Shown: positions 53,859 through 61,185 of the stretch, piece by piece
Position numbering within the stretch: position 1 is the stretch's first letter
How the letters are laid out: the number at the start of each line of letters is the position of its first letter
Source: JBAOHV01 sp963714875
Lineage (GTDB): Bacteria; Actinomycetota; Acidimicrobiia; Acidimicrobiales; Microtrichaceae
Reading direction: 5' to 3'
Assembly (NCBI GenBank): GCA_963714875.1
Contig: CAVQQI010000008.1
Location: 186,001 to 250,000, forward strand
DNA length: 64,000 nt
The notes under the pieces: generated by a model
What the model saw: the letters and a program-made list of their open reading frames with translations, nothing else
The model's database searches: none
What the model was told of the DNA's origin: nothing
Translations under genes and position numbers: made by a program

Positions 53859-54134
53859 GGTGGGGACCTCGTGATGGTTGGACCGCTGCACTGCACGCAG
53901 GTGCGGCGAGCTGCGCCGCGGGTGGCGGACCCGCAGGCGGTGTGTGTCGCGAGTATTGCCCCGGGTCGGCGGCGTGGCCACTGACCCGGGGTCACGAGCC
54001 CGACGTCCGGCTGCAGCCCCGAGGCCGCTCGCGATGTCGGCGCGTCGATCGTGGCGAACAGCGGTCGGCGACCGGTGGCTCTGGGACTTCTGACTCTTGC
54101 GCAGAGTGTCATCGCCGGTCACTGTGAGCGCACG

Positions 54135-55340
54135 ATGACCGGATACTCACACGACGACTTCGCCGAGGTGGCAGAGACCTTCGGGCGCCAGGTGCGCAGG
54201 ACCGACGGCGGCGCGGCGGTCGCGGTGCACCACCGCGGCCAACTGGTGATCGACCTGTGGGGCGGGGTCCGTGACGCCGACGCGCCCGGCGGCCCGGCGC
54301 CGTGGGAGCGTGACACCGTCGCGATGTGCTTCTCGACGACCAAGGGTGTGATCTCGACCGCGCTGCACGTGCTGGCCGATCGCGGAGAGGTCGCCTACGA
54401 CGAGCCGGTCGCCACCTACTGGCCCGAGTTCGCCCAGAACGGCAAGGAGGACGTGACCGTCCGCCACGTGCTGACGCACTCCGCCGGCCTGCACCGGATC
54501 CGCAGCCTCGTCGGCGACGCGGACCGGATGCTCGACTGGGACCACATGGTCGCTGCCCTCGAACAGGCCGCGCCCGCCTACCGACCGGGATCGAAGCACG
54601 GCTACCACGCGCTGACCTACGGCTGGTTGGTCGGCGAGATCATCCGCCGGGTGTCGGGAAGCTCGGTCGGTGAGTTCGTCCGGACCGAGCTCGCCGAGCC
54701 GCTCGACCTGGACGGGCTGAGCATCGGCCTTCCTGCGTCCGAGCGCGATCGGGTCGCTCCGCTCGCTCCGTCGGCGACGCTGCCGAGACCGTCGTGGGGC
54801 CCGGCGCGCCGCCTCGAGAAGCGGATCGGCACCGAGATGGGCAAGGTGGTCTCCGCGTTGCCGCTCCCGGTCAACACCCGGCGGCTCGCGAACGCGCTGG
54901 CGCCGCGGGGTGTCGAGGACGTGCTCGCCGGCGCAGCGATGATGGACGCCGAGGTGCCTGCCGCCAACGGCTTCTTCACCGCCCGCTCGCTCGGCCGCCT
55001 CTACGCCATGCTCGCCGGCGGCGGAGAGCTCGACGGTGTGCGGATCCTGTCCCGGGAGACGGTCGCTCAGGCCGCCACGGTGCAGAGCCACGGCATGGAC
55101 CTGGTCCTGGTGGTGCCGATGGACTGGCGACTCGGCTACCACCGGGTGTTCACGTCGCGTGGGACGGTCGGCCCCGCCTTCGGCCACTTCGGGTTCGGCG
55201 GTTCCGGGGCGTGGGCCGACCCCAGTCGTGATCTCTCCGTGGCCTACGTGTGCAACCGGGGAAGCGGCACACCGATCGGCGATCGGCGTATCGCCGAGTT
55301 GGGAACCGCAGCGGTGCGCTGCGCTGATCGAGTCGGTTGA
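54135..55340 (+). CDS. Serine hydrolase of the beta-lactamase/esterase VIII family
   Basis: A 401-residue class-C-like serine hydrolase. The SxxK motif is CFSTTKGVIST (Ser67-Thr-Thr-Lys70). YGWLVGEIIRRVSG follows the PGSKHGYHALTY segment that holds the conserved Tyr, and HFGFGGSGAWADPSRDL provides the KTG-equivalent HFGxGG loop common in EstB/LipE-like esterases. There is no signal peptide, so an esterase or lipase-like role is more likely than beta-lactam hydrolysis. ATG 54135 is chosen at the start of homology. Divergent from the P450 gene by 276 bp. Confidence 0.86.
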   Translation: MTGYSHDDFAEVAETFGRQVRRTDGGAAVAVHHRGQLVIDLWGGVRDADAPGGPAPWERDTVAMCFSTTKGVISTALHVLADRGEVAYDEPVATYWPEFAQNGKEDVTVRHVLTHSAGLHRIRSLVGDADRMLDWDHMVAALEQAAPAYRPGSKHGYHALTYGWLVGEIIRRVSGSSVGEFVRTELAEPLDLDGLSIGLPASERDRVAPLAPSATLPRPSWGPARRLEKRIGTEMGKVVSALPLPVNTRRLANALAPRGVEDVLAGAAMMDAEVPAANGFFTARSLGRLYAMLAGGGELDGVRILSRETVAQAATVQSHGMDLVLVVPMDWRLGYHRVFTSRGTVGPAFGHFGFGGSGAWADPSRDLSVAYVCNRGSGTPIGDRRIAELGTAAVRCADRVG

Positions 55341-55418
55341 TCCCAACGGCCCGCCGTCCGACCTGGCGTGTCAGACTCGCCGCGACGGCACGGCGCTCCG
55401 TGTCGGAGGAGGGACACC

Positions 55419-55919
55419 ATGGAACGCTCTGCCACCCACACCTATGACGCCCCGATCGACGTGGTCATCGCCATGTTCGCCGACCCGGACGCCGTCACGG
55501 CCCGCTACGAGAGCATGGGTCACCGCGACGTCGAGGTCCTGGAGTGCTCGATGACCGACGGGTCGCTGACGGTGCGCACCTCTCGCGTGGTCGATGTGGA
55601 CCTGCCGGGCTTCGCCCGCAAGGTGCTCCAGCCCACGAACACGATGGTGCAGACCGATGCGTGGACCGAGGCCGCCGATGGCGGGTGGGACGGCACCTTC
55701 GCCGTCGAGGTCGCCGGAGCACCGGTGCACCTGAGCGGCGCGATGCGACTGACTCCGGCGGGTTCGGCCACCACGATGGACCTCACGATCCGGATGGACG
55801 TCAAGGTGCCGCTGGTCGGAGGCAAGATCGCCGACTGGGCCGGCAAGAACGACGTGCGCACCACCATGGATGCCGAGTTCGCCGCCGGCGACGCCTGGTT
55901 GGCTGCTCACCCCACCTGA
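55419..55919 (+). CDS. DUF2505 family protein
   Basis: A 166-residue protein of the actinobacterial DUF2505 family, which has an SRPBCC/START-like fold predicted to bind a lipid or hydrophobic ligand. Seen here: YDAPIDVVIAMFADPDAV at the N terminus, RTSRVVDVDLPGFARKVL, and the terminal amphipathic helix KIADWAGKNDVRTTMDAEF. GGAGGAGGG lies 5-14 bases upstream of ATG 55419. No enzymatic role is known. Its end overlaps the convergent ApbE gene by 13 bases. Confidence 0.85.
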   Translation: MERSATHTYDAPIDVVIAMFADPDAVTARYESMGHRDVEVLECSMTDGSLTVRTSRVVDVDLPGFARKVLQPTNTMVQTDAWTEAADGGWDGTFAVEVAGAPVHLSGAMRLTPAGSATTMDLTIRMDVKVPLVGGKIADWAGKNDVRTTMDAEFAAGDAWLAAHPT

Positions 55920-56830
55920 GTCAGCGGTCGGTCCGGACCCGGACCGTCGAGCCACCCCGTGGCGCCGTGCTGGGCCAGGAGTTCCCGGCCGAGCCGGGGT
56001 CCTGCGACGAGAGCGGCCTTCGCCAGTGCCTCGGCCCACCACGCCTCCGACGCAGCCACCACGACCGAGGCCAACGGGGACTCAGCCGGGCGACCGGTCC
56101 CGGGGTCGATCAGATGATGGGCGGGCTCGCCGTCGACCGTGGTCCAGCGACGGAGCCTCGTCGTCGAGCAGACGATGGACCCCTCGGTCAGCACCGCATC
56201 GAACCAGGGTGACGCAACGCACCGCTCCCGGTCAGGGGGTCGCTCGACGGGAATCACCCACCCACCCGCTGGTGGGTTGCCGGCCACCCTCACGTCGCCA
56301 CCCACCGAGAGGCACACCGAGGTGGCGCCCTGCTCGACCAACAGCATCGACACCATGTCGGCCGCGAGCCCCTTGCCGAGTCCCCCGAGGTCGAAACGCA
56401 CCCCGGGCGGTCGACGGACGGTGCAGCGGTCGAGATCGACCTGGACCGCTGCCGGCGAGGGGCACGGTCGGCAGGCGCCGAGAGCGCCGCGCCGTGCACC
56501 TCCGTCGCGGTGGGAGTGGAGGTACCCGGCGGCCTCCAAGGTGCTGAGCACCGTCGGATCGAACCACCCGTCGAGCGACCGCCAGGCCAGTACGGCCCTG
56601 TGGAGCGCACCGGCGAGGGTCGGGCTCACTTCCACCAGGTCGTCCTCGCTGGCGTTCAGCGCGCAGAGCTCGCTGTCGTCGCGGAACCGTGACCAGCACC
56701 GCTCCAGTCGCTCGACCTCGGTGATCGCCGTGAAGGCCAGCTGCTCGTCGTGTGCCGCGAGCAGGCAGCGCACCTCGGTCCCCATCGCGTGCCAACGACG
56801 CTCGCTCCATCGCAGGGCGGGAGGTGTCAT
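55907..56830 (-). CDS. apbE: FAD:protein FMN transferase (ApbE)
   Basis: A 307-residue ApbE-family enzyme that links FMN from FAD to a Thr/Ser of a target flavoprotein. Evidence: MGTEVRCLLAAHDE at the start, FDPTVLSTLEAAGY, VRFDLGGLGKGLAADMVSMLL (the Gly-rich FAD site), SVGGDVRVAG and HHLIDPGTGRPAESPLASVVV (DPxTGxP metal site). ATG 56830 is inside ATGA, where the TGA is the stop of the upstream membrane-protein frame if one more base is surplus there. As it stands, the open frame continues upstream through the proline-rich linker, so an N-terminally extended form cannot be excluded. No obvious flavinylation target is adjacent. Confidence 0.88.
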   Translation of the reverse strand: MTPPALRWSERRWHAMGTEVRCLLAAHDEQLAFTAITEVERLERCWSRFRDDSELCALNASEDDLVEVSPTLAGALHRAVLAWRSLDGWFDPTVLSTLEAAGYLHSHRDGGARRGALGACRPCPSPAAVQVDLDRCTVRRPPGVRFDLGGLGKGLAADMVSMLLVEQGATSVCLSVGGDVRVAGNPPAGGWVIPVERPPDRERCVASPWFDAVLTEGSIVCSTTRLRRWTTVDGEPAHHLIDPGTGRPAESPLASVVVAASEAWWAEALAKAALVAGPRLGRELLAQHGATGWLDGPGPDRPLTQVG

Positions 56831-57419
56831 GGGCACGCCGACCCGCTGCAACGTCGGTGCTGGGGGCGGGGATGGAGGAGGAGGCGCCGCAGTGGTGGGA
56901 GCGGCCGTCGGTGCAGGCGCGGCAGGGGTCGTGCCCGTCGCTGCACCGACCGGTGCCGGTGATGGCGCCGGTGCACCGACCGTCACCCGCCGGGTGTTGT
57001 CGGTTCGGGCTGCTGTCGTCGCATCGGATGGAGACGAGGGTCCCGTCGGCGCACCGGCGGCGGGTACCGACCCCGTCGCCGCCGGGTCGGTACCCGCCCC
57101 GAGAGCGGTGGGGTCGGTCGTGGTCGCTCCGTCGGGAGCTGACACTCCGGGCGGCAGGGGGACGACGATCCTGGCGGTGGACCTGTCGAACCACGACGAT
57201 GCTCGACGGCGGGACCGCCGCCGGGGCCGGATCCGCGGCACCGGTTGGTTCGGCCGTGCCCACCAGCACGGCGACCATGCCGAACACCGCCGAGGTGCTG
57301 ACACCGCCGAGGATGATCTTGGAGGTCAACGCGGGCTGGCGTCGGCGCCGCCGCCGGGTCCTGTCCTTCCGAGGAGGTTCCGGCGGCGTGGGATCAGTGC
57401 TCACAGTTCCACCTTCCAT
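56827..57419 (-). CDS. Single-span membrane protein with Pro/Ala-rich tail (frameshifted)
   Basis: ATG 57419 (or GTG 57404) begins a polar start with TDPTPPEPPRKDRTRRRRRR, then KIILGGVSTSAVFGMVAVLVGTAEP, one membrane helix, and IVVVRQVHRQ. Near 57170 the +1 frame takes over with IVVPLPPGVSAPDGATTTD and a long Pro/Ala/Thr-rich stretch (TTAAPPPPSPPPAPT). That frame runs into apbE. A further possible +1 change near 56851 would instead end the protein at the TGA of the ATGA at 56830-56827. Basic cytosolic start, helix and disordered outside tail suggest a surface-exposed linker protein. Function is unknown; it travels with apbE and the preceding exported protein. Confidence 0.55.
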
Positions 57420-57972
57420 CGTCCTCGAGGTGCGGCTCCCGGCACCCCGCCGGCATCGGCGGGTACGGGGTGCCGGCGGGCCAGGACTCTGGGAGCTCGG
57501 TCCCGGGTGGCCAGGTGGTCGGCGGTGCCGAGGTCGTCGTCGGCGTGCTGGGGGGTCGGGGAGCGGTCTGCCCGTCCTCGGGTGCCGGCGCCGCGGTGGG
57601 AACGCCGCCGAGCGATCCCGGCGCGGGCTCGGGGTTCGGCCCGGCCATCGCTGCGCTCCACGCTCCCGGTGCCGGATCGGCCGCGGTCGACACCTCGGCG
57701 CCCGTCGTCGGTTCGCCCGCCGGAACGGTCGACGACTCCGGGGGTGTCAGCGGGATGTCGGCCGGCGGCGCAGCTCCGGACGTCTCGTAGACGAGATCGT
57801 CGACATACTCGTCCTTGACGATCGTCTCGGTCGTGCGGCGCCCGATCGTGAGCTCACCGATCTCGTCGCCCCTGTCGCTGCTTCCCGCCAGCGTCAGGCC
57901 CGCCACCGTGGCCGAGCCGAGCACCATCACCGTGGACACGGAAGCGGCGAGGGCGGTGCGTCGGTTCATCAC
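57394..57972 (-). CDS. Exported protein of unknown function with Pro-rich tail
   Basis: A 192-residue protein starting MMNRRTALAASVSTVMVLGSATVAGLTLAGSSD, a signal peptide or N-terminal membrane anchor. The middle (TETIVKDEYVDDLVYE) is followed by a Pro/Thr/Ala-rich region with PPTTWPPGTELPESWPAGTPYPPMP. It ends GCREPHLEDDGRWNCEH, where two cysteines might form a disulfide. No family is recognised. Its 3' end overlaps the next gene start by 26 bases, so the three genes (this, the membrane protein, apbE) form one operon, probably for an extracytoplasmic flavin or electron-transfer function. Confidence 0.65.
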   Translation of the reverse strand: MMNRRTALAASVSTVMVLGSATVAGLTLAGSSDRGDEIGELTIGRRTTETIVKDEYVDDLVYETSGAAPPADIPLTPPESSTVPAGEPTTGAEVSTAADPAPGAWSAAMAGPNPEPAPGSLGGVPTAAPAPEDGQTAPRPPSTPTTTSAPPTTWPPGTELPESWPAGTPYPPMPAGCREPHLEDDGRWNCEH

Positions 57973-57999
57973 GATCTCCTGCGGAAGGGTGTGATGGGC

Positions 58000-58233
58000 C
58001 TATCGACGCTCTCCGTCGGCGCACTTGAGCGCCTTGGCCGAATCTTGGATGTCGGGCATCGGCAGCGCACAGGAGCTTCGTCCGAGTCGTGACGGCACGA
58101 CGCGCTCAGCTGCGAGGACCACGAGGACCGCAACCGCTGCCGCGAGCACGCCGACCAGGTCGCTTCGGGTCAGGCTGGATGCAGCGATGCCGGCGAAGCC
58201 GCCGACGACCAGGTAGCGGGAGAGGCTGCACAT
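58000..58233 (-). CDS. Small membrane protein divergent from the sulfide module
   Basis: A 77-residue protein: MCSLSRYLVVGGFAGIAASSLTRSDLVGVLAAAVAVLVVLAAERVV with two hydrophobic stretches (about 8-20 and 26-42). A soluble tail contains SSCALPMPDIQDSAKALKCADGERR, with two cysteines 15 residues apart. The start codon lies 15 bases from the CsoR-type operator, so it is probably controlled by the same regulator. A role in sulfide or thiol handling is inference from that position. No family recognised. Confidence 0.5.
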   Translation of the reverse strand: MCSLSRYLVVGGFAGIAASSLTRSDLVGVLAAAVAVLVVLAAERVVPSRLGRSSCALPMPDIQDSAKALKCADGERR

Positions 58234-58247
58234 GGGCGCACGTTAGC

Positions 58248-58265
58248 TATACCCTGGAGGGTATA
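58248..58265. promoter_or_regulatory. CsoR/CstR-type operator
   Basis: TATACCC-TGGA-GGGTATA is a perfect 7-bp inverted repeat with a 4-base spacer: AT-rich flanks and a C-tract/G-tract core, the established design of CsoR-family operators. It lies between the small membrane-protein gene and DUF302, 40 bases upstream of the latter. TATACA at 58262-58267 overlaps its right arm and could be the -10 box, so binding would block transcription. The adjacent regulator gene encodes a CsoR-family protein. Confidence 0.8.
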
Positions 58266-58304
58266 CAACGCGGACGCCGCCACGTCCCGCCGACGAGGAG
58301 TCAG

Positions 58305-58688
58305 ATGATGAGAGCCTTGACCGCCACTGTTGACCTGCCCATGGAGCAGGCCGAGCCCGTGGTGCGCGACGCGCTCGGTCGCCAGGGCTTCGGCGTGCTC
58401 ACCGAGATCGACCTGGCAGCGACGCTGAAGGCGAAGCTGGGTGTCGACCGACCGCCCTACAAGATCCTGGGTGCGTGCAACCCGGAATTCGCGCACCGGG
58501 CGCTGGAGCTGGACGCGTCGGCGGGGCTGCTGCTCCCGTGCAACGTGGTGCTCGAGCCCTCGTCGACCGGCGGTACGACCGTGTCGGTGGTCGATCCGCG
58601 TGCGCTCATGCCCGGCGCCGAGTTCGCGGAGATCGCCGGCGCTGCCGCGGACAAGCTCCAGGCGGTCGTCGACGAGCTGGGGGGCTGA
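58305..58688 (+). CDS. DUF302 domain protein
   Basis: A 127-residue DUF302 protein: TATVDLPMEQAEPVVRDALGRQGFGVLTEIDLAATLKAKLG, PYKILGACNPEFAHRALELD, GLLLPCNVVLEPS, VSVVDPRALM. The family is small and soluble; the conserved GACNP and LPCN cysteines are present and may bind a thiol, sulfane sulfur or metal. It is often near copper, sulfide or thiosulfate genes, but the reaction is not established. Start ATG 58305 or 58308 follows GAGGAG. It is the first gene after the CsoR-type operator, with the sensor gene beginning one base after its stop. Confidence 0.88.
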   Translation: MMRALTATVDLPMEQAEPVVRDALGRQGFGVLTEIDLAATLKAKLGVDRPPYKILGACNPEFAHRALELDASAGLLLPCNVVLEPSSTGGTTVSVVDPRALMPGAEFAEIAGAAADKLQAVVDELGG

Positions 58689-58689
58689 C

Positions 58690-58959
58690 GTGCGCTTCCC
58701 TGACGAGGCGTCCGACGACGTCATCAAGCGGCTCCGTCGCGCCGAGGGGCAGGTCCGGGGCGTGCAGCGGCTGATCGAGGAGGGCGCCGACTGCAAGGAC
58801 GTGGTCACTCAGCTCACCGCGGCACAGGTCGCGCTGCACCGTGCGGGCCTGCGTCTGATGTCTGCCGGAATGCGTCACTGCCTGGCAGATCCCGACGCCG
58901 CCGAGGTCGAGGGCATGGACGCGGACCAGATGGAGAAGCTCTTCCTGTCGCTGAGGTGA
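58690..58959 (+). CDS. CsoR-family regulator of the persulfide-sensing (CstR-like) type
   Basis: An 89-residue all-helical repressor of the CsoR/RcnR family: IKRLRRAEGQVRGVQRLIEEG (helix 1), DCKDVVTQLTAAQVALHRAG, RLMSAGMRHCLADP. Cys35 and Cys64 keep the CsoR spacing (29 residues), but the copper-ligand His of CsoR (equivalent of His61) is Gly60. That loss, plus DCKDVVTQ, matches CstR-type sensors, which form Cys-Cys sulfur bridges on reaction with persulfide and release DNA. The target is most likely the dyad at 58248-58265. GTG start, one base after DUF302. The next gene is sulfide:quinone oxidoreductase, the classic CstR-controlled enzyme. Confidence 0.88.
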   Translation: MRFPDEASDDVIKRLRRAEGQVRGVQRLIEEGADCKDVVTQLTAAQVALHRAGLRLMSAGMRHCLADPDAAEVEGMDADQMEKLFLSLR

Positions 58960-59052
58960 CCTTGTGCCCTGTACGGACATCTGTGGGACGCTGAAGATGT
59001 CGACGCTCGGATCGTCCGGATCCGGGAGGTTCCCGCTGTCGCTGGAGGCGGT

Positions 59053-60291
59053 ATGGCTCATCGGATCGTGATCCTCGGCGCCGGTACCGGCGGCACCCTG
59101 ACCGCGAATCGACTCCGCAAGCTCTACGACCTCGACGCCGCGACGATCACCGTCGTCGATCAGGACGATCAGCACGTGTACCAACCGGGGCTGCTGTTCG
59201 TGCCGTTCGGCACCGCACACCCCGAGGACATCGTTCGGTCCCGCGCCCGCCAGCTGCACTCGGGCATCGACTACCACCAGAGCCCGATCGACCGGGTCGA
59301 CCTGGACACCGACACGGTCCACCTGACCGATGGCACGGAGTTCGTCTACGACGTCCTGGTCGTCGCCACGGGCGCCACGCTGATGCCCGAGGAGACCGAG
59401 GGTCTGGAGTGGTCCGACCGGGTGCACACCTTCTACTCCCTGGACGGGGCGAGCCGGCTGCACGAGGCGCTCCAGTCGTTCGACGGCGGTCGGGTCGTGG
59501 TCAACGTCGTGGACATGCCCATCAAGTGCCCCGTGGCGCCGCTCGAGTTCTGCTTCCTCGCCGACTGGTACTTCCACGAGCGTGGCATCCGGGACCGGGT
59601 CGAGCTGACCTACGTGACACCGCTCGATGCAGCGTTCACCAAGCCCGTCGCCGCCTCGACGCTGGGCGGGATGCTCGAGGAGCGGGGGATCTCGCTGGTC
59701 ACCGAGTTCAACACCGGTGAGGTCGACGGTGCCGCCGGCCGCCTGGTGTCGTTCGACGAGCGCGAGGTTCCCTTCGACCTGGCGGTGGTCATCCCGCTCC
59801 ACGGCGGTCAGGCCTATGTCGAGCGATCCGAGGGTCTGGGTGACCCGCTCAACTTCGTGCCCACGGACCCGGCGACGCTGCAGTCCACCGTGCGTCCCAA
59901 CGTGTTCGCGATCGGCGACGCCACCACGGTGCCGGCGTCCAAGGCCGGATCGGTGACCCACTTCGAAGGCGAGGTGCTGGTCGAGAACCTGCGGAGGTTC
60001 CTGGCGGGCGACGACCTCGACGCGTCCTACGACGGTCACGCCAACTGCTTCATCGAGACCGGGTTCGGCAAGGCGATGCTGATCGACTTCAACTACGAGC
60101 AGGAGCCCGTGCCCGGGCACTACCCGACGCCGGTCGGGCTGCCGCTGCTGAAGGAATCCCGGATGAACCACCTGGGCAAGTTGATGTTCCAGACCTTCTA
60201 CTGGCACTCGCTGCTGCCGGGACGCGACATCCCCGGCATCGGCGCGTCGATGCCCACCAGCGGCAAGCACCTGACCGACCCCACCCACTGA
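59053..60291 (+). CDS. sqr: Sulfide:quinone oxidoreductase-like FAD protein
   Basis: A 412-residue FAD enzyme: Rossmann VILGAGTGGTLTANRLRKL, VYQPGLLFVPFG, second FAD motif FDLAVVIPLHGG and GDATTVPASKAGSVTHFEGE. Redox cysteines are Cys159 in IKCPVAPLEFCFLAD (CPxAPxEF) and Cys332 in HANCFIETG; Cys167 is additional. No cysteine is seen near residue 128, the third cysteine of some SQR types, so it belongs to a two-cysteine type. It oxidises sulfide (or persulfide) and passes electrons to quinone at the membrane; the C-terminal amphipathic region near LMFQTFYWHSLLPG may dock there. It lies 93 bases after the CstR-like gene. Confidence 0.9.
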   Translation: MAHRIVILGAGTGGTLTANRLRKLYDLDAATITVVDQDDQHVYQPGLLFVPFGTAHPEDIVRSRARQLHSGIDYHQSPIDRVDLDTDTVHLTDGTEFVYDVLVVATGATLMPEETEGLEWSDRVHTFYSLDGASRLHEALQSFDGGRVVVNVVDMPIKCPVAPLEFCFLADWYFHERGIRDRVELTYVTPLDAAFTKPVAASTLGGMLEERGISLVTEFNTGEVDGAAGRLVSFDEREVPFDLAVVIPLHGGQAYVERSEGLGDPLNFVPTDPATLQSTVRPNVFAIGDATTVPASKAGSVTHFEGEVLVENLRRFLAGDDLDASYDGHANCFIETGFGKAMLIDFNYEQEPVPGHYPTPVGLPLLKESRMNHLGKLMFQTFYWHSLLPGRDIPGIGASMPTSGKHLTDPTH

Positions 60292-60304
60292 CGGAGGACA
60301 ACCC

Positions 60305-60622
60305 ATGGCCAGCACCACGGTCAACGGCACCACGATCGAGACCACCGACGACGGCTTCTTCGTCGACCCCGAGCAGTGGACCGAGGAGATGGCCCCGGAG
60401 CTGGCCCGTGCCGAGGGCATCGATCCGTTGACCGACCAGCACTGGCAGGTCATCCGCTTCATGCGCTCCGAGTACGCCGAGAAGGGGACCGGACCGACGG
60501 TGCGCGTCCTGGGCAAGACCTCCGGCGTGACCGTGAAGGAGCTGTACCAGCTGTTCCCCAAGGGTCCGGCGAAGATCGCCGCACGGATCGCGGGGATCCC
60601 CAAGCCCCGCGGCTGCATCTGA
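60305..60622 (+). CDS. TusE/DsrC family sulfur-carrier protein
   Basis: A 105-residue DsrC/TusE family protein: TTDDGFFVDPEQWTEEMAPELARAEGI, DQHWQVIRFMRSEY, LYQLFPKGPAKIAARIAGIPKPRGCI. The conserved penultimate Cys104 on the flexible C-terminal arm is present. The second DsrC cysteine (about 11 residues earlier, at the IAARIAG region) is absent. One-Cys members cannot form the trisulfide with DsrAB and act as sulfur carriers instead. It follows sqr by 13 bases, suggesting acceptance of persulfide sulfur produced by SQR (inference). No dsrAB genes are in view. Confidence 0.92.
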   Translation: MASTTVNGTTIETTDDGFFVDPEQWTEEMAPELARAEGIDPLTDQHWQVIRFMRSEYAEKGTGPTVRVLGKTSGVTVKELYQLFPKGPAKIAARIAGIPKPRGCI

Positions 60623-60668
60623 GCCTGCGCACTCCATCCACCGACACGGACCGACGAAAGGACCACCC

Positions 60669-61139
60669 ATGGCCGACGACGCGATCGAGAAGGTCTCCAT
60701 CATCATCTCGAAAGGCTCGCTGGACGGGATCTACCCCGGCCTGATCATGGCCAACGGCGCCCGCGCCGAGGGCATCGAAGCCAACCTCTTCTTCACCTTC
60801 TTCGGGCTGGACGCGATCCACAAGAAGCGCCACGAGCACATCAAGGTCGCCACGGTCGGCAACCCGGGCCTGCACGTCGCGACCTGGCTCGGCGGCTTCC
60901 CGGGCATGAGCTCCGTGCTGACCCACGTCATGGAGAAGCAGATCGCGGAGCTCGACATCCCGTCCATCCCGGAGTTCGTCGAGATGATCGCCGACACCGG
61001 CGCCGGCATGTACGCCTGCAAGGCCTCGGTGGACCTGTTCAAGATGGAGAAGTCCGACTTCATCGACGAGGTGCACGACGTCATCACGGTCGGCGAGTTC
61101 TACGAGTTCGCAGCCGGCGGGCAGATCATCTTCACCTGA
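60669..61139 (+). CDS. DsrE family sulfurtransferase-like protein
   Basis: A 156-residue DsrE-like (DsrE/F/PF13686) protein: KVSIIISKGSLDGIYPGLIMANGARAEGIEANLFFTFFGLD, VATWLGGFPGMSSVLTHVMEKQI, and the catalytic-type Cys in TGAGMYACKASVDLFKM. It is probably a persulfide carrier handing sulfur to or from DsrC. ATG 60669 has GAAAGGA upstream. It ends the operon DUF302-cstR-sqr-dsrC-dsrE and is convergent with a membrane-protein gene 46 bases away. Confidence 0.9.
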   Translation: MADDAIEKVSIIISKGSLDGIYPGLIMANGARAEGIEANLFFTFFGLDAIHKKRHEHIKVATVGNPGLHVATWLGGFPGMSSVLTHVMEKQIAELDIPSIPEFVEMIADTGAGMYACKASVDLFKMEKSDFIDEVHDVITVGEFYEFAAGGQIIFT

Positions 61140-61185
61140 CCCGCCGGGCCGGAGCGCTGCGCCCGATGGCGCTGCACCGTCCCGT

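Noticed and set aside
57100..57150. APDGATTT in the Pro-rich membrane protein as an ApbE flavinylation site
   Set aside because: The known acceptor motif needs a D-x-x-(S/T)GA(T/S) pattern in an FMN-binding domain. Here only DGAT in a disordered stretch is seen, and no FMN-binding fold surrounds it.
58690..58959. Copper-sensing CsoR
   Set aside because: The His ligand equivalent to CsoR His61 is Gly60 and the downstream genes are sulfide/sulfur genes rather than a copper ATPase or chaperone.
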